DNA from: Lentisphaerota bacterium
GTDB taxonomy: Bacteria; Verrucomicrobiota; Lentisphaeria; Oligosphaerales; JABHEG01
Assembly (NCBI GenBank): GCA_018676675.1
Contig: JABHEG010000101.1
Location: forward strand, 1 to 61,103
Direction of reading: 5' to 3'
DNA: 61,103 nucleotides
Below the pieces are notes generated by a model. It was given only the letters and a program-made list of their open reading frames with translations. It searched no databases and was not told where the DNA came from. Positions 17,334-25,048 of the stretch are shown piece after piece. Numbering within the stretch: position 1 is the stretch's first letter; the number at the start of each line of letters is the position of its first letter. Both the position numbers and the translations under genes were made by a program.

Positions 17334-18638
17334 CTATGCTTTCAACTCGTCTGCGTGTTCTGCGACCTTCCGGTACGCTGCTGCGTACTGCTCAATGATC
17401 TCCGGGCGGTCGTGTTTGAACCAGGGCACGCCGACGATCGTCTGGCCGCTGTTCTCAGAGACGGGCAGTGTCCCGGGGCCTTGGCGGACATCCCGGTCGG
17501 TGAAACTGACCATGGTGGGTTTGCCTGTGCCGAAAAGGTCGGCGTAGTGAAAGACATTGTGCGTGTGCAGGGGGGCGTTCGCTCCCGTGCCGCAGGCGCC
17601 GACGCCTTCAGCGCGGACAGCTTCGGCAAACGTGGCATTGGTGAGTCCGCCGAGCTCCTCAGCGCGGTAGAGGCCGCGGGCAAAATACCAGCCGCCCATG
17701 GTGGAGCCGGAGCCGGCGGCCGGACGATGAGCCGTGATCCCCGGGACATCCTCAAGGAGATCCCAGAAACGGTTCATGGCCTTCTGAATCTCCACGATTC
17801 GCTCCGGATAGTGACGAAGCTGAACCCTCCCCATCGCGGATGAGAGCTGGTGCATGCGATGCTTGTAGCCGCCCATTGGCATGCCTGAGAATTGCTGCAG
17901 TGAGGTGTCGGTTACCTGTTGATCCGGAGGGTTGTACTGGCTTCGGGCCCCGGTTCGTTCGTAGTGTCCGTAGGCAACGCAGCGTTCGTAGATTTCTCTA
18001 TTGTCGGTCACTAAGATCCCTGCCTCGCCGATGGCCAGGCTTTTTCCGGCCATCAACGACATGGCGCCGACATCACCGATTGTTCCGCACATGCGGCCTT
18101 TGTAGAGCGACCCCTGAGCGTGGGAGACGTCTTCGATCACCTTGACACCGTGGCGTTTCGCGATCGGCATGATGGCGTCCATGTCGCCGGGGTGGCCTGC
18201 GTAGTGGACCACGACGATGGCCTTCGTCCGCGGTCCGATGCGGTGCTCAATGTCGGCTGGATCGATGCAGAGGGAGTCGGGATGGGCATCAGCGAAATGG
18301 ACTGCAGCTCCCAAACTCAGGGCGGGAGTCGCACTGGCCCAGTAGGTCAGGCTTGGGCAGATGATCTCGTCGCCGGCGCCGACGCCACAGGCCCACATAG
18401 CAGCGCGCAGGCTCTCTGTTCCGTTTGGGTAGCCGAGGGCGAATTCGGTTCCCATCCAGGCGGAGAAGTCTTCCTCGAAGAGCTTGGTGACATCTGTCCC
18501 GCTCATGCCGCCTCGTCGGAGGACCTCAAGGACGGCGCTTTCGTCCTCCTCGGTGACAATGGGCCAGGTGAAGATGTCGCCGGGGTCGTTGGTGAGGGCC
18601 TTGGAGCCGCCGTTGATGGCCAGAGCTGATGTTGTCAT
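17334..18638 (-). CDS. DegT/DnrJ/EryC1/StrS-family PLP-dependent aminotransferase
   Basis: A 434-residue sugar-aminotransferase-type enzyme from ATG at 18638, chosen for the GGAG ribosome site (ATGGAGACC) and because the longer frame adds 17 unrelated residues. Conserved features: NGTESLRAAMWACGVGAGDEII, VVHYAGHPGDMDAI, VIEDVSHAQGS (PLP-binding Asp), and SLMAGKSLAIGEAG with the PLP lysine. Homologues transaminate nucleotide-bound or free ketosugars. It is first of three genes with an oxidoreductase and a URO-D protein, so a small sugar-modifying pathway is likely. Exact product unknown. Confidence 0.93.
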   Translation of the reverse strand: MTTSALAINGGSKALTNDPGDIFTWPIVTEEDESAVLEVLRRGGMSGTDVTKLFEEDFSAWMGTEFALGYPNGTESLRAAMWACGVGAGDEIICPSLTYWASATPALSLGAAVHFADAHPDSLCIDPADIEHRIGPRTKAIVVVHYAGHPGDMDAIMPIAKRHGVKVIEDVSHAQGSLYKGRMCGTIGDVGAMSLMAGKSLAIGEAGILVTDNREIYERCVAYGHYERTGARSQYNPPDQQVTDTSLQQFSGMPMGGYKHRMHQLSSAMGRVQLRHYPERIVEIQKAMNRFWDLLEDVPGITAHRPAAGSGSTMGGWYFARGLYRAEELGGLTNATFAEAVRAEGVGACGTGANAPLHTHNVFHYADLFGTGKPTMVSFTDRDVRQGPGTLPVSENSGQTIVGVPWFKHDRPEIIEQYAAAYRKVAEHADELKA

Positions 18639-18688
18639 GGGTCTCCATCCGGTAAGAGGTTCAAGTGGTTCACGGTTCAAGTGGTTCA

Positions 18689-18719
18689 TCCGCCGTCGCT
18701 CTGCGAGCTATGGCGGACA
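18689..18719. repeat. TCCGCC-type hairpin repeat, copy 2
   Basis: TCCGCCGTCGCTC and GAGCTATGGCGGA arms make a long, slightly imperfect hairpin, near-identical in its arms to the element at 14979. It sits between the gdhA stop and the next minus-strand gene and could end gdhA transcription. A short direct repeat (GGTTCAAGTGGTTCA) lies just beside it. Confidence 0.6.
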
Positions 18720-18741
18720 AGGCGGTTCTGAGGATCGGCCC

Positions 18742-18772
18742 GATCTGACTGATCCGACTGATCTGACTGATT
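18742..18772. repeat. 9-bp tandem repeat GATCYGACT, three units plus a partial
   Basis: Units at 18742-18750, 18751-18759 and 18760-18768 read GATCTGACT, GATCCGACT and GATCTGACT, followed by GATT, just after the gdhA stop codon on the minus strand. Confidence 0.7.
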
Positions 18773-18778
18773 TTCGTT

Positions 18779-20035
18779 CTATTGCACGCCGCGGCCGACG
18801 GCGGCTTCTGCTACTCTGCTGATGGCGATACGGTAGGCTGCTTCGCGCAGGCAACAGTCGTGGCGCTGTGCTTCTGCGAACACCTGGCGGCAGGAGCGGA
18901 CCATCAGGCGCTTGAGTTCCTCGTCGACTTTCGCTTCGTCCCAGTAGAATTCCTGCCTGTTCTGCACCCATTCGAAGTAGCTGACCGTGACTCCGCCGGC
19001 ATTGCAGAGGATGTCGGGCAGCACGGTCTTGCCCTTGGAACGCAGGATGTGCGCTCCTTCTATCGTGGTCGGGCCATTGGCGCCCTCAGCGATCAGTCTG
19101 GCTTTGATGGAGTCGGCATTTTCGGCCGTGATAGCGTTCTCCAGGGCCGCTGGAACGAGGATATCGACATCTTCCGCGAAGATAGATTCGCGGTCACATG
19201 CTTCCCCTTCCGGGAACTCACTGACGGCACCCCCTGCCCGCGTGTGACGCAACAGTTCAGGCACGTCGAGGCCCTGCAGATTCCGCACTGCGCCGTGGAC
19301 ATCCGACACGGCAACCACACGCACCCCAAGTTCTGCCAGGAAACGGGCGGATGCACTACCCACATTCCCGAAGCCCTGTACGGCTGCGGCGGAATGGGTC
19401 AGATCCAAGCCGATGACGTCTGCGGCCTCTTCGATGCAGAACACCACGCCGCGGCCGGTCGCGGTGTCCCGGCCAACTGACCCTCCCATGGTCACCGGCT
19501 TGCCGGTCACGATCCCACGTTGGTATCGGCCGTGGATCATGCGCCATGCATCCATGATCCAGGCCATTTCCTGCGAAGACGTGTTGACGTCCGGGGCCGG
19601 GATATCGCGTTCGCTGCCGATCACATCGACCAGGATCGTGGCATAGCGTTTGGTCAGTCGTTCCTTCTCGGCCAGGGACAGCGATGGGTAGTCAACGGCC
19701 ACGCCGCCCTTTGCGCCACCAAAGGGGATATCGAGCAAGGCTGTCTTCATGTACATCCAGAATGCCAGAGCTTTGACCTCATTCAGGCTGACGGCGGGAT
19801 GAAAACGGATTCCGCCCTTGTAGGGGCCCCGGTCATCGTTGAACTGCACCCGGTAGCCACGGCAGACCAACACGGAGCCGTCGTCGCGCTTGAGACTTAT
19901 TCGCGTCTCAATTGACCGATCCGGCTCGGTCAGATGCTCGGGCATGCTTGCGCCCGGATAGCGCTGGTTCAGTTGCAGTTTCTCGGTGTACCGGAAGAAG
20001 CGTTCTTTGGCCACGTCGAACACGTTCTGGGACAT
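18779..20035 (-). CDS. gdhA: Glutamate dehydrogenase
   Basis: A 418-residue Glu/Leu/Phe/Val-dehydrogenase-family enzyme that interconverts glutamate and 2-oxoglutarate plus ammonia with NAD(P). GYRVQFNDDRGPYKGGIRFH, catalytic-lysine motif PFGGAKGG, PAPDVNTSSQEMAWIMD, TGKPVTMGGSVGR and dinucleotide motif VQGFGNVGS are all intact. The length fits the ~420-residue hexameric class. Start at ATG 20035 (MSQNVFDVAKERFFRY) with GGAAAGGA upstream; the longer open frame adds about 100 unrelated residues. It is divergent from a sigma-54 activator, and a -24/-12 promoter lies in the shared region, so nitrogen or carbon-responsive control is likely. Confidence 0.95.
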   Translation of the reverse strand: MSQNVFDVAKERFFRYTEKLQLNQRYPGASMPEHLTEPDRSIETRISLKRDDGSVLVCRGYRVQFNDDRGPYKGGIRFHPAVSLNEVKALAFWMYMKTALLDIPFGGAKGGVAVDYPSLSLAEKERLTKRYATILVDVIGSERDIPAPDVNTSSQEMAWIMDAWRMIHGRYQRGIVTGKPVTMGGSVGRDTATGRGVVFCIEEAADVIGLDLTHSAAAVQGFGNVGSASARFLAELGVRVVAVSDVHGAVRNLQGLDVPELLRHTRAGGAVSEFPEGEACDRESIFAEDVDILVPAALENAITAENADSIKARLIAEGANGPTTIEGAHILRSKGKTVLPDILCNAGGVTVSYFEWVQNRQEFYWDEAKVDEELKRLMVRSCRQVFAEAQRHDCCLREAAYRIAISRVAEAAVGRGVQ

Positions 20036-20136
20036 GGTGGTTGTCCTTTCCGTTTGTGGGCAGAACCGAACCGTGATCATCTGCGCGGTTGTTTCCCGGC
20101 GAATTCCTGGCGAACAATCCAGGACAATACTCAGTG

Positions 20137-20152
20137 TGCAGGAAAGATGCCA
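20137..20152 (-). promoter_or_regulatory. Predicted sigma-54 (-24/-12) promoter of gdhA
   Basis: Read on the minus strand the sequence is TGGCATCTTTCCTGCA. It has GG and GC with the exact 10-base gap and matches the RpoN consensus (TGGCAC-N5-TTGCW) at nearly all conserved bases. Transcription would start about 90 bases before the gdhA ATG. An NtrC-type activator gene begins about 165 bases away on the other strand. Confidence 0.7.
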
Positions 20153-20260
20153 AGGAGATGTCCGGGGATCGTGAGGGCCGCACCCACGCCTCAAAGAGAT
20201 ACTTACGGACAGTCTCTGCGACCCCGACGACTCCATACTGTGTGTTGAATATGTGTCAGG

Positions 20261-20276
20261 TGGTGAAATATTGCCA
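20261..20276. promoter_or_regulatory. Possible activator binding site (TGG-N10-CCA palindrome)
   Basis: TGGTGAAATATTGCCA is an imperfect inverted repeat with an AT-rich centre, about 140 bases upstream of the predicted gdhA sigma-54 start, the usual distance for an enhancer site, and 42 bases before the activator gene. A second weaker repeat, AGAGA...TCTCT, lies at 20195-20217. Assignment is positional only. Confidence 0.3.
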
Positions 20277-20317
20277 TGTCCCGTTTCCGGTATCTCCCGA
20301 GCAGGTGATGAACAACT

Positions 20318-21733
20318 ATGCCCAGACCGATCCAACAGACCGAGACGATTCTGATGACCAGCGGGTTCATCGCTCCTGCGCTACGCGCTGTTGAGCGACG
20401 TTGGCGGGTCAGGGATATCCCTTGTCAGCGCGAGGCTCTGGCTGTTCTGAAACGGATGGATCGGCTCCCACACGCGGTCTGTATTGGTCGGACTATTGAT
20501 GTCGGGGATGATCTGAATGCCTGGGACATGCTGCGTGAGGTACAGGCTGCGGCTCCGGGTGTCCCCGTGGTCATCTCGACGTCTCAACGTTCGCCGAAGG
20601 TCATCGTGGACCTCGTTCGAGGTGGCGCGTTTGATTACGTGGTGGAGGCGAATCCTGTCGACGATGAAGGTGAGATCGGGCGGTACACCGAGGATCTTGT
20701 TCTGGCGCTGTCGCGGGCGGTCGAGATGCGTCGGGTTGTGCTTGAAAACGAGCAGTTGCGGCACGATCTCCTCAGGCAGGGCCTGTCCCACCCCATCCGA
20801 GGATGCTCTCGGCAGATCCGGCGCGTGTTGGACCTGGTGGACAAGGTTGCCCCTACCACCGCAACCGTGTTGGTCACCGGGGAGTCGGGGACGGGGAAGG
20901 AACTCGTGGCTCGAGCCATTCACGAGGCCTCTGGTCGTGGTACTGAGCCGTTCATGGCTCTGAATTGCGGCTCGTTTTCCGAGCAGCTGGTTGCCAGCGA
21001 GCTGTTCGGACATGAAAGGGGGTCGTTCACGGGGGCGGACTCGGACCGGGCGGGTTTGATGAGGGAAGCCGGAGCCGGGACGCTTTTTCTCGATGAGATC
21101 TCCACGGTTGGCGGGGCCTTCCAGACCATGCTGTTGCGGGTGCTGGAGCAGCGTGTGGCTCGCCCGGTGGGAGGGAGCCGGGACTACGGTGTTGGCTGCC
21201 GCTTCATTGCGGCGGCCAACGCGGATCTCGAGAGAATGGTAGAGGAGGGAGCGTTTCGAGGGGATCTCTTCTACCGCCTGAATGTGTTCAGTATTCACGT
21301 TCCTCCCCTCCGTGAGCGCTGCGAAGACATACCCGTGCTCGCCGAGTATTTCGTTCGAGGAGCGTGCAGTGAGTATGGGAAGACGTTGCGAGGGATTGGG
21401 CCTGGTGCCCTGGCCTTGTTGGAGAAGGCCAAGTGGCCGGGGAACGTCCGGCAGCTCAGGCATGCCATCGAACGCGCCGTGATCGTTGCGGAAGGGGATA
21501 TGATCAGGCCGGAGGACCTCGAGGAGCGCATTCGGGGAGTGGGGGGAGAAGCCCAGGCTGTCGGCGACGGCAATTCAGACTACGGGGCTGCGATGGGGGA
21601 GTTTGAGCGTGGGCTGATCTCCCGGGCTTTGGCGATGGCCGAGGGGAACCGCAGTGCGGCCGCCCGGGCGCTGGGCATCAAGCGCAGCCGGCTGAACTAC
21701 CGCCTACGTCTGTTGGGGCTGAGTGATACGTGA
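20318..21733 (+). CDS. Sigma-54-dependent (NtrC-type) transcriptional activator with degenerate receiver
   Basis: A 471-residue enhancer-binding protein. Residues 1-125 have receiver-domain length and pattern but lack the acidic pair after strand 1 (T14 S15), the phospho-acceptor Asp (around G57/R58) and the strand-5 lysine (E110 in VVEAN). The AAA+ domain is complete: Walker A GESGTGKE (188-195), sigma-54-contact loop GSFTGA (235-240, Ser for the usual Ala), Walker B GTLFLDEI (254-261), arginine-finger region FRGDLFYRLN. A Fis-type helix-turn-helix ends the protein (NRSAAARALGIKRSRLNYRL). Its control is probably not by simple phosphorylation. The nearest sigma-54 promoter faces gdhA. Its stop lies two bases from the convergent beta-helix gene's stop. 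Confidence 0.93.
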   Translation: MPRPIQQTETILMTSGFIAPALRAVERRWRVRDIPCQREALAVLKRMDRLPHAVCIGRTIDVGDDLNAWDMLREVQAAAPGVPVVISTSQRSPKVIVDLVRGGAFDYVVEANPVDDEGEIGRYTEDLVLALSRAVEMRRVVLENEQLRHDLLRQGLSHPIRGCSRQIRRVLDLVDKVAPTTATVLVTGESGTGKELVARAIHEASGRGTEPFMALNCGSFSEQLVASELFGHERGSFTGADSDRAGLMREAGAGTLFLDEISTVGGAFQTMLLRVLEQRVARPVGGSRDYGVGCRFIAAANADLERMVEEGAFRGDLFYRLNVFSIHVPPLRERCEDIPVLAEYFVRGACSEYGKTLRGIGPGALALLEKAKWPGNVRQLRHAIERAVIVAEGDMIRPEDLEERIRGVGGEAQAVGDGNSDYGAAMGEFERGLISRALAMAEGNRSAAARALGIKRSRLNYRLRLLGLSDT

Positions 21734-21735
21734 GC

Positions 21736-24342
21736 TCAGGGGAGTTGGTAGTGCTGTGACAACGCCTCCTTCACCTGCGCTTCTTCCCTGCCGGTCAGCG
21801 TGCGACCGTAGATGAGAATCTCGGCGATGTCCCCGGCAAAGTAGCCATAGTCGCTTCGTGCTTTTGCACCCAGAGTGACGCTGCGCAGGCTCCTTCCGTC
21901 AGCGGAACGGTAGACAAGGAGTTGGGCCGAGAATGGCTTGGGGGTTCCGTTTGGCTCCCGTGGGCGTTGCAGGTCGATGTTCGGGGATTCCCACTGCTTG
22001 CCACGTCCGGAGTGAGTGGCGAAGACGCGTTGGAACTCCGGCCCACCTGTGAGCGTGCCTTTTGCCACGATGAAGATGTGGACCGGACCGACTTCGGGCC
22101 GCAATGTTCCGGCTTTGAGAGTGGAAAGGCCGTCGAAGCGGATAGTCGGGTGACCACCGATCCCATCCATGACAAGCTGGGGCATGTTTCCGGATCCGCG
22201 GAACGTGTGCGCTTTGCTCGACGCATCAGGCCAGGCTCTGACCAAAGCGCCGTCGGCTCCGGAGAACGTGGTGGCGGAGAAACGGGCGATGAGCCCGTCA
22301 GTGACAGGTAGAGGAGGAGCACCGCGCCCTTCGGCAACCGTGGCAAACGGTGCGTTTCCGGGTGTGCCAATTGTTAGAGGCGGGGGGGACGATGGGGCAT
22401 CACCCGTGGTGGTCAGCTGGCCGGATTGTGGTGCCCACAGGCGGCCGGCGGTGTTGGCTGCGGTCATCCGGAAATAGTAGCGGGTTCCCGGGAGCAGGTC
22501 TGGGAGTTCACAGCGGAAGGCGTCTGCCTCTGGGCGGCCTTCGAGCGCCTGACTGAATTCCCAGCGTCCTTCATTGCTGCCTGCGTCAACGCGTCCCCAA
22601 TAGGCCTTGACGTCGACGGTTTGATTCCTGGCGCCGGAGAGTTTGCCGGCGATCGTGGCGGAGGTGTCGCTCACGTGGGCCGGTCTGCGGGCGCAGCGTA
22701 TGGTTGGCCGATCGCGCAGGCGACGCACCAATTGGTCTTCGTAGAGCGATTGCGGGACCAACGTTTCGCCTTTGCCCTGTCCCTCCAGGACATCTTCAGG
22801 GGATGAGTCGATGCCTCTGCTCCCTTTCACTCCGCGACGGACGCCATCCTTCACTCCGCTTGTCCCGATGACAAATCCCCAGCCGAACTGCTGTGACTCG
22901 ACGATGTAGCCGCGCTTCCCGGCTGCGGTGCCGCGCGTGTTCCAGAAGACGCTCTCGGTCGTTGGGTGTCCGTGGTAGTTCCTCGGACCGCCCCAGGGAC
23001 GGAAGACGCCCTGCAGCCAGTCGCCGTCCATCAACATCGAATCGAACAGGTTTGCCATGCTGAAGTACATGTGGAAATCGCTGGAGAAGCGGGGGACACG
23101 ACCGGTTGAACGGTGGATGACATTCCCATTTGAGCTGGCCAACTTGAAGTCGTAGTTGTGTCGTGTGTGGACCGCTTCGCAGCGCGTGACCAGACAATCG
23201 TTGCCGTGGAGGGTGAAGCCATAGCCATCGCCGCCGCCGCCCTCGTACTGGGGTTTCTGCATCACGCAGCCCTGCACAGTGACGCAGCTTGACATACCGA
23301 TGAGAATGCCGTTGGAGAGCATGTGCACGTCCCGGCGATTGGTGGGCGAACGGTAGCTGTGGACATTGCGCAGCCAGCCGTTGAGTACGTGGTCAATGCG
23401 CATAACATGTGAGCCGTGGACGTCGTGGGCCCCCGTGCCCTTCTTGCTGAAGTCACTGTCACTCCAGCCTTGCCCCGTGTGTTCGGCGTTACCGATACTG
23501 AGATTCTCGACGCCAACTTCGGTCAGCATCGGCGGAATCCGATGGATTCGGGCGCGGTCTCGCGTCTTCAGGACATACCTTGTCGGGGCATCGATGCGGA
23601 CAACGGAGGCAACCGGGTCGACCGCCACGATCTGACGACAGAAGAGCGGGCCGGGAGGCCAACTGCCCGGTTTCCAGTAGTCCTGCATGCCGTGGTCGTT
23701 GATGAACTCTTGTGTCCAGTCTGAACGAAGAACAACCCAGTCGCCCTTTTTCATCCGCCCAACGCTGGCGAGGGGGATCTCGAATGCGGGGGCAGGGACG
23801 TCTCGGGAGATAGCGATTTCGCTGCCCGGGACCGCCTGCCGCCAGGTGCCTTTCCCGGCTCTGATGAGGACGACGGATTTGCCTCGGAGGAGTGTTCCGG
23901 TGTGCAGCAGGAATGTCCGCTCAGGGCCAGCCCCGGAGAGGACGGTGTGCGGGTGCTTGATACGAAGTGTGCAGGGCGCCTCCGCGGGGAGCGAAAGGCG
24001 GTACGTTCCCTTCGGAAGATGGACGACGCCTCCTCCGCGTTCTCCGAGGTCATCCAAAGCGCGCTGGATCGCGGTTGTCGCATCGCGCTTCCCGGTGGCA
24101 TCGGCGTTGTAGGGAGGGGCGGTCACATCGACGCGCTTCCCTGGGGCGGGATCGGGCAGTGGGACCTCGCCCCGGTGGTAGCCCGCATAGGAGAAGTCGT
24201 GCAGGAAGCGTCCTTGAGCGTCTTTTTGTCCGGGTTCCCATCTTTCGGGATAGAATTCGCTTCGCCAGGCCAGGGCGTTGAAGCAGGCCACCAGCGCCAA
24301 AGCTGTGGCAGGGATGTGTGAGCGAGGCGTCGTTCGGGGCAT
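21736..24342 (-). CDS. Secreted pectate-lyase-like beta-helix protein with Fn3-like and LamG-like domains
   Basis: An 868-residue secreted protein (signal peptide ATALALVACFNALAWR). YNADATGKRDATTAIQRALD and GGGVVHLPKGTYRL mark the N-terminal pectate_lyase_3-type motif. A right-handed parallel beta-helix follows to about residue 480 (VTVQGCVMQKPQYEGG, DCLVTRCEAVHTRHNYDFK). A fibronectin-III-like segment is at about 545-640 (LLPGTRYYFRMTAANTAG), and a LamG-like sandwich at about 670-868. The fold suggests a polysaccharide lyase or glycosidase acting on pectin-like or other uronic-acid polymers; specificity is not readable. AAGGA precedes the ATG. It is divergent from the decayed lipocalin gene. 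Confidence 0.85.
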   Translation of the reverse strand: MPRTTPRSHIPATALALVACFNALAWRSEFYPERWEPGQKDAQGRFLHDFSYAGYHRGEVPLPDPAPGKRVDVTAPPYNADATGKRDATTAIQRALDDLGERGGGVVHLPKGTYRLSLPAEAPCTLRIKHPHTVLSGAGPERTFLLHTGTLLRGKSVVLIRAGKGTWRQAVPGSEIAISRDVPAPAFEIPLASVGRMKKGDWVVLRSDWTQEFINDHGMQDYWKPGSWPPGPLFCRQIVAVDPVASVVRIDAPTRYVLKTRDRARIHRIPPMLTEVGVENLSIGNAEHTGQGWSDSDFSKKGTGAHDVHGSHVMRIDHVLNGWLRNVHSYRSPTNRRDVHMLSNGILIGMSSCVTVQGCVMQKPQYEGGGGDGYGFTLHGNDCLVTRCEAVHTRHNYDFKLASSNGNVIHRSTGRVPRFSSDFHMYFSMANLFDSMLMDGDWLQGVFRPWGGPRNYHGHPTTESVFWNTRGTAAGKRGYIVESQQFGWGFVIGTSGVKDGVRRGVKGSRGIDSSPEDVLEGQGKGETLVPQSLYEDQLVRRLRDRPTIRCARRPAHVSDTSATIAGKLSGARNQTVDVKAYWGRVDAGSNEGRWEFSQALEGRPEADAFRCELPDLLPGTRYYFRMTAANTAGRLWAPQSGQLTTTGDAPSSPPPLTIGTPGNAPFATVAEGRGAPPLPVTDGLIARFSATTFSGADGALVRAWPDASSKAHTFRGSGNMPQLVMDGIGGHPTIRFDGLSTLKAGTLRPEVGPVHIFIVAKGTLTGGPEFQRVFATHSGRGKQWESPNIDLQRPREPNGTPKPFSAQLLVYRSADGRSLRSVTLGAKARSDYGYFAGDIAEILIYGRTLTGREEAQVKEALSQHYQLP

Positions 24343-24552
24343 GCGTCGTCTTCCTTGTCATAGGCCACTGCCTTGATCACCGAAGACCGCAGGGCCACCT
24401 CAGCGGAGGACGGGGTGAAACAGAGAACAAGAACATACCACCTGTTCGGGAGAATTGGGATCAGTTTGCGACGTTCACTCAGGCCGGGCCTCCGCCGAGA
24501 GTCTGCCGGCCGTATCCGAGCAGGTAACGTGCGGCTTCCCGGTGCCTGAACC

Positions 24553-24621
24553 GAGCCGCGACTATCGGCAGCTGTGCCTTGAGGCAGTGCCAAGCAAGAC
24601 CGCTCCCATAAGTCGCGGCTC
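24553..24621. repeat. 69-bp element with perfect 11-bp inverted arms
   Basis: GAGCCGCGACT (24553-24563) and AGTCGCGGCTC (24611-24621) are perfect inverted repeats around a 47-base centre. It lies in the ~420-base divergent gap between the beta-helix gene and the lipocalin remnant; nothing else was recognised there. Confidence 0.65.
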
Positions 24622-24762
24622 TGAGAATCAGGCCAGACAGCGTTCTGTGCCGAAGTTACACATGGGCGGAATCCGAGCCAGGGGGCGGGTTCAACCGGAA
24701 ATCTGGTGTAGGATAGACAATGTGGGAATGGAATGCAGTTGAGCGGTCAGGAGGAATCGACC

Positions 24763-25024
24763 ATGGGTAAGTTCATATTGGGGATTGCCGGATTGCTGGT
24801 AGGTGGGTGTGTTGGTTCGCCGAAAGGGATCACTCCCGTTCGGGGCTTTGAGCTGAAGGAACTACCAATACGCCTTTGTCTCGGGGCCGGACCGGTCGTA
24901 TCTCTGGTTGCTGTCACGGACTCCGGCGGTGAATCAGGCGGTCATCGATCGGTTCCTTCTGCGATCAAAGGAGCTCGGTTTTGATACCGACAAACTCATC
25001 TTCGTTGAGCAGGCCGGGAAGTGA
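24763..25024 (+). pseudogene. blc: Decayed Blc-type outer-membrane lipocalin, middle deleted
   Basis: The ATG at 24763 has an ideal ribosome site (GGAGG at 24750-24754) and begins a lipoprotein signal ending in VGGC, then GSPKGITPVRGFELK, the usual Blc opening. Near 24860 the frame jumps: a different frame reads YAFVSGPDRSYLWLLSRTP, then LGFDTDKLIFVEQAGK and a stop at 25022-25024, the standard Blc C-terminus. The GTWYEIAR core and about 90 residues of barrel are missing and the junction is out of frame. The intact family (about 170-180 residues) binds lipids at the outer membrane. The actual open frame runs off to a stop at 24984 and cannot give a lipocalin. Confidence 0.8.
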
Positions 25025-25048
25025 TTACCCGCCTGAACGGAAGCGCCT

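Noticed and set aside
20261..20275. Plus-strand TGGTGAAATATTGCC as a sigma-54 promoter for the activator gene
   Set aside because: GG and GC are separated by nine bases instead of ten, and the conserved CAC is absent.
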